Shown here: in pieces, positions 6,419-7,047 of the stretch
Position numbering within the stretch: position 1 is the stretch's first letter
How the letters are laid out: the number at the start of each line of letters is the position of its first letter
Assembly (NCBI GenBank): GCA_005889395.1
Contig: VBFX01000101.1
Span: 1 to 7,047 of the forward strand
DNA: 7,047 nucleotides
Direction: 5' to 3'
Source: Chloroflexota bacterium
GTDB lineage: Bacteria; Chloroflexota; Dormibacteria; CF-121
Program-made: the position numbers and the translations under genes
The notes under the pieces: model-generated
What the model saw: the letters and a program-made list of their open reading frames with translations, nothing else
Database searches by the model: none
Told to the model about the DNA's origin: nothing

Positions 6419-6440
6419 CCGATTACCATCGGCAAAGCCG
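6419..6440 (+). other. Two small mutually exclusive hairpins upstream of the second ACAD
   Basis: CCGAT-TACC-ATCGG (6419-6432) and CGGC-AAA-GCCG (6430-6440) share bases 6430-6432, so only one can form at a time. Both are short (five and four base pairs) and could be chance in GC-rich DNA. They occupy most of the gap between the large hairpin and the Shine-Dalgarno at 6443-6450. Confidence 0.25.
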
Positions 6441-6458
6441 CTGAGGAGGGGTAGGACG

Positions 6459-7047
6459 ATGGACTTCGACTATTCACCGAAAGTGACCGCGCTGCGGCAG
6501 AAGCTCGGCGCCTTCATGGACGAGTTCGTCTATCCGAACCAGCACCGCCACCACGAGGCGGCGGCGGCGGCCGACCGCTGGCGGCCCAACCCGGTGGTCG
6601 AGGAGCTCAAACCGAAAGCCCGCGCGGCCGGGTTGTGGAACCTGTTCCTGCCGGAATCGAACGAAGGCGCCGGACTCAGCAACCTCGAGTACGCGCCGCT
6701 GTGCGAGATCATGGGCCGCGTCGAATGGGCGCCCGAAGTCTTCAACTGCTCGGCCCCCGACACCGGCAACATGGAGATCCTCGAGCGCTTCGGCGCGCAG
6801 CCGCAGAAGGCGCAATGGCTGAGGCCGCTGCTCGACGGCGAGATCCGCTCGGGGTTCGCCATGACCGAGCCGGCGGTCGCCTCTTCGGACGCGACCAACA
6901 TCGAGAGTCAGATCCGGCGCGAGGCTGATACCTACGTCATCAACGGCCGCAAATGGTGGACCTCCGGCGCCATGGATCCGCGCTGCGCGATCCTGATCTT
7001 CATGGGTAAGACCGATCCGGCCAACCCGGACCGGTACCGACAGCAAT
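6459..7047 (+). CDS. Acyl-CoA dehydrogenase, ACAD10/11-like, N-terminal 196 residues (3' end outside window)
   Basis: FAD-dependent acyl-CoA dehydrogenase, clearly a different subfamily from the enzyme at the left end. The protein begins MDFDYSPKVTALRQKLGAFM. SAPDTGNMEILERFGAQ (98-114), LLDGEIRSGFAMTEPAVASS (124-143) with DATNIE (144-149), and VINGRKWWTSGAMDPRC (160-176) are characteristic of the ACAD10/11-like branch, where the flavin-site signature reads MTEPAVASSDATN rather than LTEPDTGSDATN. The usual length is about 400 residues, so roughly half, including the catalytic C-terminal domain, lies outside the window. The ATG at 6459 has GAGGAGGG eight bases upstream. It is co-directional with the liv genes, but the hairpin at 6384-6416 lies between. 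Only 42 bases separate hairpin and start, so it probably depends on read-through. Substrate unknown; mammalian ACAD10/11 act on branched or hydroxylated acyl-CoA, but this need not transfer. Confidence 0.93.
   Translation, partial: MDFDYSPKVTALRQKLGAFMDEFVYPNQHRHHEAAAAADRWRPNPVVEELKPKARAAGLWNLFLPESNEGAGLSNLEYAPLCEIMGRVEWAPEVFNCSAPDTGNMEILERFGAQPQKAQWLRPLLDGEIRSGFAMTEPAVASSDATNIESQIRREADTYVINGRKWWTSGAMDPRCAILIFMGKTDPANPDRYRQQ

Overview
The window is GC-rich bacterial DNA. Third codon positions are mostly G or C, genes are tightly packed, and several starts are GTG or TTG behind clear Shine-Dalgarno sequences. The solute-binding protein is a lipoprotein rather than a freely soluble periplasmic protein. 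That, with the codon use, points to an actinobacterial or Chloroflexota/Dormibacterota-like soil organism rather than a typical proteobacterium. This placement is an inference with low confidence.

Layout. Positions 1-877 (minus strand) hold the first 292 codons of an acyl-CoA dehydrogenase whose 3' end lies outside the window. A 60-base divergent region separates it from a TetR-family regulator (938-1567, plus). Behind the regulator, on the same strand, comes a complete five-gene branched-chain-amino-acid-type (HAAT/Liv) ABC transporter: LivG-type ATPase (1585-2370), LivF-type ATPase (2363-3070), LivH-type permease (3085-3963), LivM-type permease (3966-5045) and a LivK-type lipoprotein binding protein (5076-6377). 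A strong GC-rich hairpin (6384-6416) follows. A second acyl-CoA dehydrogenase, of the ACAD10/11-like type, starts at 6459 and runs off the right end.

How it fits together. The most informative signal is a 19-base box that occurs twice in opposite orientation, with 18 of 19 bases identical. One copy is just upstream of the left dehydrogenase (882-900), the other is at the end of tetR just upstream of livG (1554-1572). Each has a palindromic core (AACGATCGTT or AACGCTCGTT) and each reads in the same direction relative to the gene it precedes. They look like two operators for the neighbouring TetR protein, placing the dehydrogenase, tetR itself and the transporter under one control. The simplest model is an inducible module that imports a small carboxylate or lipid-like compound and starts its oxidation as a CoA thioester. 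The substrate cannot be read from the sequence.

I saw no mobile element, CRISPR array, tRNA, rRNA or defence/toxin gene. No stretch over 300 bases lacks a gene. The gene families are familiar; what is worth following up is the regulatory architecture and some family-atypical residues.
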